Of a stretch of 64,000 nucleotides of DNA, positions 41,898-51,154 are shown piece after piece (the stretch's first letter is position 1; every line of letters begins with the position of its first letter). A program made the translations under genes and the position numbers. The DNA comes from Zhihengliuella sp. ISTPL4 (GTDB taxonomy: Bacteria; Actinomycetota; Actinomycetes; Actinomycetales; Microbacteriaceae). The DNA lies in the NCBI RefSeq assembly GCF_002848265.1, contig NZ_CP025422.1, positions 1,952,727 through 2,016,726 on the forward strand, in the 5' to 3' direction. A model generated the notes under the pieces. That model saw nothing but the letters and a program-made list of their open reading frames with translations, made no database searches and had not been told where the DNA came from.

Positions 41898-41966
41898 CCC
41901 CTGGTCCCCGTAAGGGGACTCCACCTTAGCAGGGTGGTGCACTAGGCCGGACTATGCGACGTCTCC
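41878..41966 (-). tRNA. tRNA-Ser (anticodon GCT)
   Basis: Class II tRNA: acceptor GGAGACG/CGTCTCC, anticodon stem CCACC/GGTGG with loop CTGCTAA (GCT), long variable arm built on TCCCC/GGGGA, T loop TTCAAAT, discriminator G. The 3' end is the integration target; the gene is intact because the element restores it. Confidence 0.97.
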
Positions 41967-42128
41967 AGGCATCCGGCTCGAGAGCACGGATGCACCCCAC
42001 CATCATAACGGGTCCGGCGGCTGGTCACGAACCGCCGGTCTCGGACGCTCCCCGAAGCAGGCTGGTCGCCCTGCGATACTGGCCGCACGCTGCGAGGGTC
42101 CGACCCGCGCTACGCGAAAGGAGATGCC

Positions 42129-42836
42129 ATGTCCGAGTCATCGGGAGCGCACGTCCGCGCGGGGTTCACCGCCCCGGCCGACCCGAGGCGCGGCGCCCTC
42201 GGCTATGCCGCCGTGCTCGCACTCCTTTTCGTGTCGTACGGACTGTGCGCAGCCCAGCCGGGCACGATCCCCAGCCCCTGGGCGTTCCTGGCGATGCTGG
42301 TCACGGTCGCTATCGTGTTCCGCGTGACCAGGGCGCACGCCCTCGTGCAGCGGGTGTCGTGGGTCGTGCTCTCGGCTGCCGGGCTGGCCGCTCTCCTCGC
42401 GGCATTCTTCGCCACAGACAGCCCGGCCCTCGCCGTCGCCCTGTCCGCCGCCTCCATGATCGCCCTGCTCGTCGCGCCGTGGGCGATCATCGCGCACCAG
42501 GTCACCCGCCGCGGACTCGACGTCGAGGCCCTCCTGGCCGCTGTGACCGCGTACATCCTCGTCGGCATGTTCTTCGCCTTCGTCTACAACCTGCTGTCGC
42601 TGCTGCTGCCGACCCCGCTGTTCGGCGATGCGGCGAGCGACTCCCTCGGCAATCAACTCTTCTTCTCGTTCACTGCCCTGACGACGACGGGCTACGGCAA
42701 CCTCGTCCCCGTCGGATCGGGCGTGCAGGCGCTGGCCGTCGCCGAGGGGATCACCGGGCAGCTCTTCCTCATCACCGCCGTCGCCCGCATCATGCGGGGC
42801 GCGAGCGCTCAGCGCCCCACACCGACACCGGCCTGA
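42129..42836 (+). CDS. Potassium-channel-like membrane protein (Ion_trans_2)
   Basis: A 235-residue membrane protein with about six hydrophobic helices. Seen: the selectivity-filter sequence 'TALTTTGYGNLVP' (TTGYG at 186-190) between the last two helices, with no ligand-gating domain, so likely a simple ion channel. AAAGGAG precedes the ATG. It is convergent with lacI, with 3 bases between the stops. Physiological role unknown. Confidence 0.88.
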   Translation: MSESSGAHVRAGFTAPADPRRGALGYAAVLALLFVSYGLCAAQPGTIPSPWAFLAMLVTVAIVFRVTRAHALVQRVSWVVLSAAGLAALLAAFFATDSPALAVALSAASMIALLVAPWAIIAHQVTRRGLDVEALLAAVTAYILVGMFFAFVYNLLSLLLPTPLFGDAASDSLGNQLFFSFTALTTTGYGNLVPVGSGVQALAVAEGITGQLFLITAVARIMRGASAQRPTPTPA

Positions 42837-42839
42837 CGG

Positions 42840-43844
42840 TCACTCTCCGGTCGTCGAGCGGCGGGCGACGAGCTCCGGCCGGAACAGCACGTGCTCCGGA
42901 GCAGGCGCCACGTCGTCCTGGCCCCGTAGCAGCAGGTCGACCGCGGTGGAGCCGATCAGCGCGGCCGGCTGCCGCACCGAGCTGAGCGGGATCACGGCGG
43001 CCGCGGCGAAGTCGATGTCGTCGTAGCCGACGAGCGCGATGTCCTCGGGAACCCGGGCGTCCCCGGTCATCACGAGACTCTGCAGGAGGCCGAGGGCCAG
43101 GAGATCGTTGGCCGCGAAGACGGCGTCCGGCCGATCCTCGGGGGCCCGGTCGAGGATCTGCGCACCGGCCCGGCGTCCCTCCTCGACGGTGAGTGCGGAG
43201 GTCGGGATGAACTCCAATCCGATCCCCGCCGCGGCCGCCGCGGCCTGCGCGCCGCCCAGGCGGTCGGAGACCTGGCGCAGCGCGACCGGCCCGCCGACGA
43301 AGGCGATCCGGCGACGGCCGACCGCGAGCAGGTGCTCGGTCGCGATGCGGCCACCCTCGACGTCGTCGACGGCGACCGAGGCGAACCGCTCATCCTGCGA
43401 TTCCCGGTCGACGAGGACGGCGTGCGTCCCGCGCTCATGCATCCGCACCAGCCGCGGCAGGGACTCCGCCACCGGGGTGACGAGCACACCCGTCACCCGC
43501 TGCTCCTCGAAGAGGTCCAGGTGCATCGCCTCGCGCTCCTGCTTCTCGTCGCTGTTCGCGACGAGGACGGAGAGTCCGTGCTGGTCGGCGCGCTCCTCAG
43601 CCCCGCGGATCACCTCGGCGAAGAACGGGTTCCGGATGTCGAGCACGACGAGCCCGATCGTGCGGCTGCGCCCGGCACGGAGCTGCCGCGCCGCGTCGTT
43701 GCGCACGAATCCGAGGCGGTCGATGGATGCCTGCACCCGGGCGACCGTCTCCGTCGCCACTTTCTCCGGCCGGTTGAGCACGTTCGACACGGTCCCGACG
43801 GAGACACCCGCGTCCTCGGCGACCTCCCGCACGCTGACGGCCAT
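42840..43844 (-). CDS. LacI-family regulator of rhamnose genes
   Basis: A 334-residue repressor. Seen: N-terminal HTH and hinge helix 'VREVAEDAGVSVGTVSNVLN' and 'RQLRAGRSRTIGLV', then a periplasmic-binding-like sugar domain. GGGAGGG precedes ATG 43844. It is divergent from the rhamnose operon, and two LacI-type operator sequences lie between (43871, 43961). L-rhamnose or a phosphorylated intermediate as inducer is inferred from position. Confidence 0.9.
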   Translation of the reverse strand: MAVSVREVAEDAGVSVGTVSNVLNRPEKVATETVARVQASIDRLGFVRNDAARQLRAGRSRTIGLVVLDIRNPFFAEVIRGAEERADQHGLSVLVANSDEKQEREAMHLDLFEEQRVTGVLVTPVAESLPRLVRMHERGTHAVLVDRESQDERFASVAVDDVEGGRIATEHLLAVGRRRIAFVGGPVALRQVSDRLGGAQAAAAAAGIGLEFIPTSALTVEEGRRAGAQILDRAPEDRPDAVFAANDLLALGLLQSLVMTGDARVPEDIALVGYDDIDFAAAAVIPLSSVRQPAALIGSTAVDLLLRGQDDVAPAPEHVLFRPELVARRSTTGE

Positions 43845-43870
43845 GGCGCCCTCCCTCCGGTTCCCGCTGC

Positions 43871-43882
43871 TGAAACGACTCA
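43871..43882. promoter_or_regulatory. LacI-type operator near lacI
   Basis: TGAAACGACTCA, one mismatch to the operator-like site at 43961, 90 bp away. It lies 26 bases upstream of the lacI start. Confidence 0.5.
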
Positions 43883-43912
43883 TCGGCGGGGATCGACTCA
43901 GACTCTCACGCC

Positions 43913-43944
43913 GTATTGACACGCGTCAATACAGCCCTTAGTCT
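43913..43944 (+). promoter_or_regulatory. Rhamnose operon promoter with overlapping palindrome
   Basis: TTGACA (43916-43921), 17-bp spacer, TAGTCT (43939-43944): a near-consensus sigma-A promoter with start near 43951. A perfect 20-bp inverted repeat GTATTGAC-ACGC-GTCAATAC (43913-43932) covers the -35 box, separate from the LacI-type sites. Confidence 0.75.
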
Positions 43945-43960
43945 CATCTCCATCAGGGTT

Positions 43961-43972
43961 TGAAACGATTCA
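43961..43972. promoter_or_regulatory. LacI-type operator downstream of rhamnose promoter
   Basis: TGAAACGATTCA, a near-palindrome with central CG as in LacI operators, about 10 bases after the predicted transcription start and 20 bases before rhaT. A bound repressor would block RNA polymerase. Confidence 0.7.
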
Positions 43973-43992
43973 TTCCCTCAATGGAGAGAGAA

Positions 43993-45510
43993 ATGATGTC
44001 CTCACCCACGACGGCGCCCGTGCTCGAGCTCGCCGACGTCCAGAAGGCCTTCGGGTCGGTGATCGCCCTGCGCTCCGGCACCATCGCCGTCCACCCCGGC
44101 TCCATCCACGCGCTCGTCGGCGAGAACGGTGCCGGCAAGTCGACCCTCGTGAAGATCGTCGCCGGCCTCTATCAGCGCGATGGCGGAGTCTTCCGGCTTC
44201 GCGGCGAGGACGTGGACTTCACTTCGACCGCGCAGTCGAAGGCGGCCGGCGTCGCGGTCATCTACCAGGAGCCGACGCTCTTCCCCGATCTCTCCGTCAC
44301 CGAGAACATCTTCATGGGCCGCCAGCCGGTCGGGCGGTTCGGGCGGATCGATCGCAAGGCCATGCGCCACGAGGTCGAGCGCCTCTTCACCCGCCTCGGC
44401 GTCACGATCGACCCCGACCGCCCCGCCGAGGGCCTGTCGATCGCCGACCAGCAGGTCATCGAGATCGCCAAGGCCGTCTCCCTCGACGCCACGCTGCTCA
44501 TCATGGATGAGCCCACCGCGGCGCTCTCCGGCGTCGAGGTGGAGCGGCTGTTCGCGATCGCCCGGAGCCTGCGCGACGAGGGCCGTGGCCTCATCTTCAT
44601 CTCGCACCGGTTCGACGAGGTGTTCGCACTGTGCGACACCGTCACGGTCATGCGGGACGGCGCGTACATCGCGACCTCCGCGATCGCCGAGACCACCGTC
44701 GACGAACTCGTCCATCAGATGGTGGGCCGCGAGGTGTCCGAGCTGTTCCCGAAGCAGGAGACGACGATCGGCGAGCCGCTGCTCGAGGTCGAAGGACTGA
44801 CCAGCCCTGGCCTCTTCCACGACATCTCCTTCTCCGTCCGGGCCGGGGAGATCGTCGGGCTCGCCGGCCTCGTCGGTGCCGGACGCAGCGAGGTGGCCCG
44901 CGCCGTCTTCGGCGTGGACGGCTACCGCGAGGGCAGCGTGCACATGCAGGGGCATCGCATCCGCGCCCGCCGCCCGGTGGACGCCATGCGCGCCGGGCTC
45001 GCCCTCGTCCCCGAGGATCGCCGCAAGCAGGGCCTCGTCATCGAAGCCGGCGTCGGCGGCAACATCACCCTCGCGATCCGTCGCCGCCTCGCCCGCCTCG
45101 GCCTGCTCACCTCCGCGATGGAGAACCGTGCCGCCCGGGAATGGGCCTCGCGGCTGGAGGTGAAGACACATGCGCTCGACACCGTCGCCGCCACGCTCTC
45201 CGGCGGCAACCAGCAGAAGGTCGTGCTCGCGAAGTGGCTCGCGACGCAGCCGCAGGTGCTCCTCATCGACGAGCCCACCCGCGGCATCGACGTCGGCACC
45301 AAGTCCGAGGTGCACCGTCTGCTGTCCCAGCTCGCCGGTCAGGGCATGGGGATCCTGATGATCTCATCCGAGCTGCCCGAGGTCCTCGGCATGGCCGACC
45401 GCGTGCTCGTGATGCGCGAGGGTCGCATCACGGCCGAGATCCCCCGCTCGGAGGCCACCTCCGAGAACGTCATGTTCGCCGCGACGCACGCATCGGAGCT
45501 CAGCTCGTGA
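43993..45510 (+). CDS. rhaT: Rhamnose ABC importer ATP-binding protein
   Basis: A 505-residue ATPase with two fused nucleotide-binding domains, as in ribose/rhamnose importers. Seen: Walker A GENGAGKST and LSIADQQV (N-domain), 'LSGGNQQKVVLAKWL' with 'LLIDEPTRGIDVG' in the C-domain; its Walker A is degenerate ('GLVGAGRSE'), as usual. ATG 43993 has GGAGAG upstream; 43996 is the alternative. First gene of the operon. Rhamnose as substrate is inferred from downstream genes. Confidence 0.93.
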   Translation: MMSSPTTAPVLELADVQKAFGSVIALRSGTIAVHPGSIHALVGENGAGKSTLVKIVAGLYQRDGGVFRLRGEDVDFTSTAQSKAAGVAVIYQEPTLFPDLSVTENIFMGRQPVGRFGRIDRKAMRHEVERLFTRLGVTIDPDRPAEGLSIADQQVIEIAKAVSLDATLLIMDEPTAALSGVEVERLFAIARSLRDEGRGLIFISHRFDEVFALCDTVTVMRDGAYIATSAIAETTVDELVHQMVGREVSELFPKQETTIGEPLLEVEGLTSPGLFHDISFSVRAGEIVGLAGLVGAGRSEVARAVFGVDGYREGSVHMQGHRIRARRPVDAMRAGLALVPEDRRKQGLVIEAGVGGNITLAIRRRLARLGLLTSAMENRAAREWASRLEVKTHALDTVAATLSGGNQQKVVLAKWLATQPQVLLIDEPTRGIDVGTKSEVHRLLSQLAGQGMGILMISSELPEVLGMADRVLVMREGRITAEIPRSEATSENVMFAATHASELSS

Positions 45511-46522
45511 CCACCGCCATCCCCGTCTCCGCGCTCACCAAGCGCATTTCCGGTCTCGGCAGGGCCCGTGAGTTCGGCATCCTCCTCGCGCTCGTGCTCG
45601 TGGTCACCGCCGCGACCCTCAACAACCCGAAGTTCCTGTTCAGCGCCGACGGCTGGCGCGACCTGCTGCTGACGCCGTCGATCCTCGTGCTCGTCGCGGT
45701 GGGACAGGCCATCGTCCTCATCACGCGCAACGTCGACCTGTCCGTGGGGTCCGTGATGGGCCTGACCGCCTACCTGACCGGACGACTCTTCATCGACATC
45801 CCCGGTATCCCGATCGTGCTGGTCGTGATCGCCGCCGTGGTGCTCGGCGCCCTCCTCGGTCTCATCAACGGCGCGCTCGTCGCCTACGCCAAGGTGCCGG
45901 CGATGGTCATCACCCTCGGCACCCTCTACGCCTATCGCGGCATCAACGTGCTGTGGACCGGCAGCGACCGCGTGAACGCGTCCGACATGCCGCGCGACTT
46001 CCTCGCCCTCGGCACAGGGCAGCTTCTCGGCATCCCGATCCTCGCAATCGTCGCGGTCGTCGTGCTCGCCGTCGCCGCCTGGTACATGAAGAACACCCGC
46101 GGCGGCCGCGAGTTCTACGCGATCGGCTCCGACCCGGCGGCGGCCGAGCTGTACGGCCTGCAGGTCACCCGTCGCGTGCTCACCGCATTCGTCCTCTCCG
46201 GAGCTCTCGCCGGACTCGCCGGCGTCTTCTACGCGGCCCGCTACGGCACCATCAACTCCCAGGCGGGAGCGGGATGGGAGCTCGACGCGGTGGGCGCGGC
46301 CGTCATCGGCGGCGTCGCGATCACCGGCGGCATCGGCTCGGTGTGGGGCGCGGCGATCGGCGCCGTCCTGCTGCTGACCATCAACCGCGCTCTGCCGATC
46401 CTCGGCATCCCCGACTTCTGGCAGCGTGCCGTCGTCGGCCTGCTCATCATCGGCGCCATCGTGCTCGACCGCGTGCTCGCGGTGCGGCAGAGACGGCGGC
46501 TCATCGAGGCGAGGGACGAATC

Positions 46523-46526
<4 letters not shown>
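45507..46526 (+). CDS. rhaP: Rhamnose ABC importer permease
   Basis: A 339-residue inner-membrane permease with about nine transmembrane helices. Seen: 'VGQAIVLITRNVDLSVGSVMGL', the family signature around TM3-4 (key part DLSVGS), and 'GGVAITGGIGSVWGAAIGA'. GTG 45507 overlaps the rhaT stop (GTGA). Pairs with rhaQ to form the translocation pore. Confidence 0.93.
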
Positions 46527-47622
<1,096 letters not shown>

Positions 47623-47626
<4 letters not shown>

Positions 47627-48654
47627 CGTTTGCACGCAAGCGTGTCACCGCCTTCGCCGCCCTCGCGGTGGCGGCGGCGGTCGCACTGACCGGCTGCGCC
47701 GGCTCCACCGACGGCGGAGGAGACGGCGGCGGCGACGGGGCGGACGCCTCGATCACCTTCCTGCCCAAGAACCTCGGCAACCCGTACTTCGACACGTCCA
47801 GCGAAGGCGGCAAGAAGGCCGTCGAGGAGTTCGGCGGCACGTTCTCCGAGGTCGGCCCTGCCGAGGCCACGCCCGACGCCCAGGTCAGCTACATCAACAC
47901 GGCCACGCAGCAGGGGGTCGGCGCCCTCGTCGTCTCGGCCAACGACCCGCAGGCCATCTGCGACGCGCTGAACGAGGCCAGGGACGCCGGGGTCAAGGTC
48001 GTCACCTTCGACTCCGACACCAACACCGACTGCCGTGACCTGTTCATCAACCAGGCTGACTCCGAGGGCATCGCGAAGGTGCAGATCGACCTCATCGCCG
48101 AGCAGATCGGCGGCGCCGGGGAGATCGCCATCCTCTCCGCCTCGGCCAACGCCACGAACCAGAACGCCTGGATCGAGCTGATGGAGGAGTACGTCGCCAG
48201 CGAGTACCCCGACATCACGATCGTGGAGACGGTCTACGGCGACGATGACGACCAGACGTCGTTCGACAAGACGGCCGCGCTGCTGCAGACCCACCCCGAC
48301 CTCAAGGGCATCGTCTCGCCCACCACGGTCGGCATCGCCGCCGCGGCGCGCTACCTGTCGACGTCCGACTTCCAGGGCCAGGTCGCGCTGACCGGGCTCG
48401 GCACGCCCAACCAGATGCGCGAGTACGTGGAGGACGGCACCGTCACCGCCTTCGCGCTATGGAACCCGGCCGACCTCGGCTACCTGGCCGCCTACGCCGC
48501 GCAGGCCCTGATCGCGAGTGACATCACCGGTGAGGAAGGCGACACCTTCGAGGCCGGCGACCTCGGCGAGTACACCGTCGGCGCCGACGGCGTCGTCCTG
48601 CTGGGCGACCCGTTCGTGTTCGACGCCGACAACATCGGCGACTTCGACTTCTGA
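47623..48654 (+). CDS. rhaS: Rhamnose-binding lipoprotein of the ABC importer
   Basis: A 343-residue surface lipoprotein: signal peptide with lipobox LTGC (C25), a Gly/Asp-rich linker, then a periplasmic-binding-protein type 1 domain ('ITFLPKNLGNPYFDTSSEGGKKA' start; part) with 'VVSANDPQAICDAL'. AAGGAACG precedes ATG 47623, in addition to coupling. The ligand, L-rhamnose, follows from the neighbouring catabolic genes. Confidence 0.93.
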
Positions 48655-48661
48655 GTCGCCC

Positions 48662-48694
48662 TCCGGCCGGCGCTCCCCGCGGGCGCCGGCCGGA
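48662..48694 (+). terminator. Strong hairpin between rhaS and rhaM
   Basis: A perfect 12-bp GC-rich stem (48662-48673 with 48683-48694), 9-nt loop, no T-run. Inside an operon this more likely protects the upstream mRNA or partly terminates transcription, raising binding-protein output over the enzymes. Confidence 0.65.
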
Positions 48695-48711
48695 CCTCCG
48701 AGAGGAATCGC

Positions 48712-49092
48712 ATGACCCGCGTCGCCTTCCAGCTTCAGGTGAAGCCCGAGCTGCTGTCCGAGTACCTCGCCCGCCACACGCCGGTGCGTCCCGAGATGCT
48801 CCGCGAGATCGCGGCCGCCGGCCGGCGCGACTACAGTCTCTTCCTCGGTGCCGGCGGCGTGCTCTTCGGCTACTACGAGACCGATGACGATGCGGCCGGG
48901 CAGGCCTACCTCGCCGCCTCCCCCGTCGCCGCACGCTGGGAAGCCGAGATGGCCCCCTTCTTCCTCGATCTCGACGGCCGTCCCGATCAGGCCGCCACCC
49001 CTCTCACCGAGGTGTTCCACCTCGAAGACCAGCTCGCCGCCGCCGGCGAGAGCGCCACACCCGCCACCGACAACGAAGGCCGTGCATCGTGA
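48712..49092 (+). CDS. rhaM: L-rhamnose mutarotase
   Basis: Interconverts alpha and beta L-rhamnose. A 126-residue enzyme of family length plus a short tail. Seen: 'VAFQLQVKPELLSEYLARH' start and 'YSLFLGAGGVLFGYYE', with catalytic histidine H22 and the acidic pocket. AGAGGAA precedes the ATG. Its stop overlaps the GTG of rhaI. Confidence 0.93.
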   Translation: MTRVAFQLQVKPELLSEYLARHTPVRPEMLREIAAAGRRDYSLFLGAGGVLFGYYETDDDAAGQAYLAASPVAARWEAEMAPFFLDLDGRPDQAATPLTEVFHLEDQLAAAGESATPATDNEGRAS

Positions 49093-50255
49093 GCATCCTC
49101 ACCCCCGACATCCTCGCCGCGCTCGAGAAGCAGAGCATCGAGCTGCCCAGCTGGGCGTTCGGCAACTCCGGGACCCGGTTCAAGGTGTTCAGCACTCCCG
49201 GCACGCCCCGCGACCCGTACGAGAAGATCGCGGACGCCGCGCAAGTCCACGCCCACACCGGGCTCGCCCCGACCGTGGCGCTGCACATCCCGTGGGACGT
49301 CGTCGACTCGTTCGACGACCTGCGCCGTCACGCCGAGGACCACGGCGTCTCCCTCGGCACGGTGAACTCCAACACCTTCCAGGACGACGACTACAAGTTC
49401 GGCGCCCTCACCCACGAGGATGCGGCCGTCCGCCGCAAGGCCATCGATCACCACCTGGCCTGCATCGAAGTCATGGACGCCACCGGCAGCCGCGACCTGA
49501 AGATCTGGCTCGCGGAGGGGTCGAACTACCCCGGGCAGGCCGACCTGCGCGGACGGCAGGATCGCCTGCACGACTCGTTGCAGCAGATCTACGCGCGCCT
49601 CGGCGACCACCAGCGCCTCGTGCTCGAATACAAGTTCTTCGAGCCCGCGTTCTACCACACCGATGTCCCGGACTGGGGGACGTCCTACGTGCAGGTGACC
49701 GCCCTCGGCGACAAGGCGATGGTCTGCCTCGACACCGGCCACCACGCGCCGGGGACCAACATCGAGTTCATCGTGATGCAGCTGTTGCGCCTCGGGAAGC
49801 TCGGCTCGTTCGACTTCAACTCCCGTTTCTACGCGGACGACGACCTCATCGTCGGTGCCGCCGACCCGTTCCAGCTGTTCCGGATCCTGTTCGAGGTGAT
49901 CCGGGGCGGCGGGCTGAACAACCCCGACGTCGCCTTCATGCTGGACCAGTGCCACAACATCGAGGACAAGATCCCCGGACAGATCCGCTCCGTGCTGAAC
50001 GTGCAGGAGATGACAGCGCGGGCGCTGCTCGTCGACCGCGAAGCCCTGACGACCGCGCAGCGCAGCGGGGACGTGCTGACGGCGCACGCCGTCTTCATGG
50101 ACGCCTTCTCCACCGACGTCCGTTCGGCGCTGGCCGAATGGCGAGAGGGACGGGGTCTCCCCGCCGACCCGATGGCGGCCTACGCGGCCTCCGGGTACGG
50201 GCAGCGGATCGCGGAGGAGCGCGTGGGCGGCGTGCAGGCCGGGTGGGGGGCCTGA
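49089..50255 (+). CDS. rhaI: L-rhamnose isomerase
   Basis: Converts L-rhamnose to L-rhamnulose. A 388-residue TIM-barrel metalloenzyme of the RhaI (Pseudomonas/Bacillus-type) family, not the E. coli RhaA type. Seen: 'LALHIPWD'-like 'TVALHIPWDVVDSF', 'VLEYKFFEPAFYHTDVPDW' with metal ligands, 'DTGHHAPGTNIEF' and 'FDFNSRFYADDDL'. Starts at GTG 49089 inside the rhaM stop. Cytosolic. Confidence 0.94.
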   Translation: MSILTPDILAALEKQSIELPSWAFGNSGTRFKVFSTPGTPRDPYEKIADAAQVHAHTGLAPTVALHIPWDVVDSFDDLRRHAEDHGVSLGTVNSNTFQDDDYKFGALTHEDAAVRRKAIDHHLACIEVMDATGSRDLKIWLAEGSNYPGQADLRGRQDRLHDSLQQIYARLGDHQRLVLEYKFFEPAFYHTDVPDWGTSYVQVTALGDKAMVCLDTGHHAPGTNIEFIVMQLLRLGKLGSFDFNSRFYADDDLIVGAADPFQLFRILFEVIRGGGLNNPDVAFMLDQCHNIEDKIPGQIRSVLNVQEMTARALLVDREALTTAQRSGDVLTAHAVFMDAFSTDVRSALAEWREGRGLPADPMAAYAASGYGQRIAEERVGGVQAGWGA

Positions 50256-50259
50256 CCGG

Positions 50260-51108
50260 ATGAGCGCGTACGACATCCACGATCACGTTCTCGACGGGCC
50301 GCACGGGCCGCTGCGCGTGCGCGTCTACTCTCCGGAGTCGCCGAGCGGTCACGGCTTGGTGTGGGCTCACGGCGGCGGATTCGCGGGCGGTGACATCGAC
50401 ATGCCGGAGGCCGACGCCGTCGCACGGGCGTTCGCAGATCGGGGAATCGCGGTCGTGAGCGTGGACTACGCCCTCGCCCCGATGACAACCGAGTGGAGCA
50501 CACGCCTGGGCGCAGACGAGCGCGGCGGCGTGCACTATCCCGTCCCGCACGACGAGATGGTTTCCGCGTTCCGCTGGGCCGCCACGTCAGACGTCGCCTC
50601 GCGAGGATGGGCGATCGGCGGAGCCAGCGCGGGCGGCAACCTTGCGACCGGGGCGGCGCTTCGCCTCGCCCACGAGGGCACTGACATTCCCGCACTCACC
50701 GTCCTCGCCTATCCGACGTTGCAGGCGGTGCAGGCCGCTCCCGACGCGGACCTGCGCGCCCTGCTCGATGAAGATCCCTCCGCCGACGTCTTCACCCCCG
50801 ACTTCGTGCGCGGCATGTATGAGAACTACGTCGGGGGTGACCCTGACACGGCCGACGTCTATGCCATCCCCGGCATGGCAGCCCCCACCGCACTCGTGAC
50901 GTTTCCCCCCACCATCATGATCAACGACGAGACGGACGAACTTCGCGTCTCCGGAGAGGCGTTCGCCCGGTCCCTCACCGCCGCCGGCGTCGATGTGACA
51001 GCCCTCGTCGAGCCGAACACCACCCACGGTCACCTCAATCGCCCTGAGGAATCCGCATTCGTCGCGACGATCGATCGGTTCGCGGATCGGATCCTGCAAC
51101 TCCCCTGA
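50260..51108 (+). CDS. Alpha/beta hydrolase (HSL type) in the rhamnose operon
   Basis: A 282-residue esterase-like enzyme. Seen: oxyanion-hole HGGG (37-40), nucleophile S123 in GASAGG, and candidate acid and base in 'NDETDELRVSG' and 'TTHGHLN'. No signal peptide, so cytosolic. It starts 5 bases after the rhaI stop and precedes rhaEW by 46 bases, so it is a true operon member. It may remove acyl groups from imported rhamnose derivatives; this is inferred, since hydrolases are not part of the standard pathway. Confidence 0.88.
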   Translation: MSAYDIHDHVLDGPHGPLRVRVYSPESPSGHGLVWAHGGGFAGGDIDMPEADAVARAFADRGIAVVSVDYALAPMTTEWSTRLGADERGGVHYPVPHDEMVSAFRWAATSDVASRGWAIGGASAGGNLATGAALRLAHEGTDIPALTVLAYPTLQAVQAAPDADLRALLDEDPSADVFTPDFVRGMYENYVGGDPDTADVYAIPGMAAPTALVTFPPTIMINDETDELRVSGEAFARSLTAAGVDVTALVEPNTTHGHLNRPEESAFVATIDRFADRILQLP

Positions 51109-51154
51109 TTCCCCCCGCTGACCGGGCATCTCCACTCACGAACCGAGGACTCGC

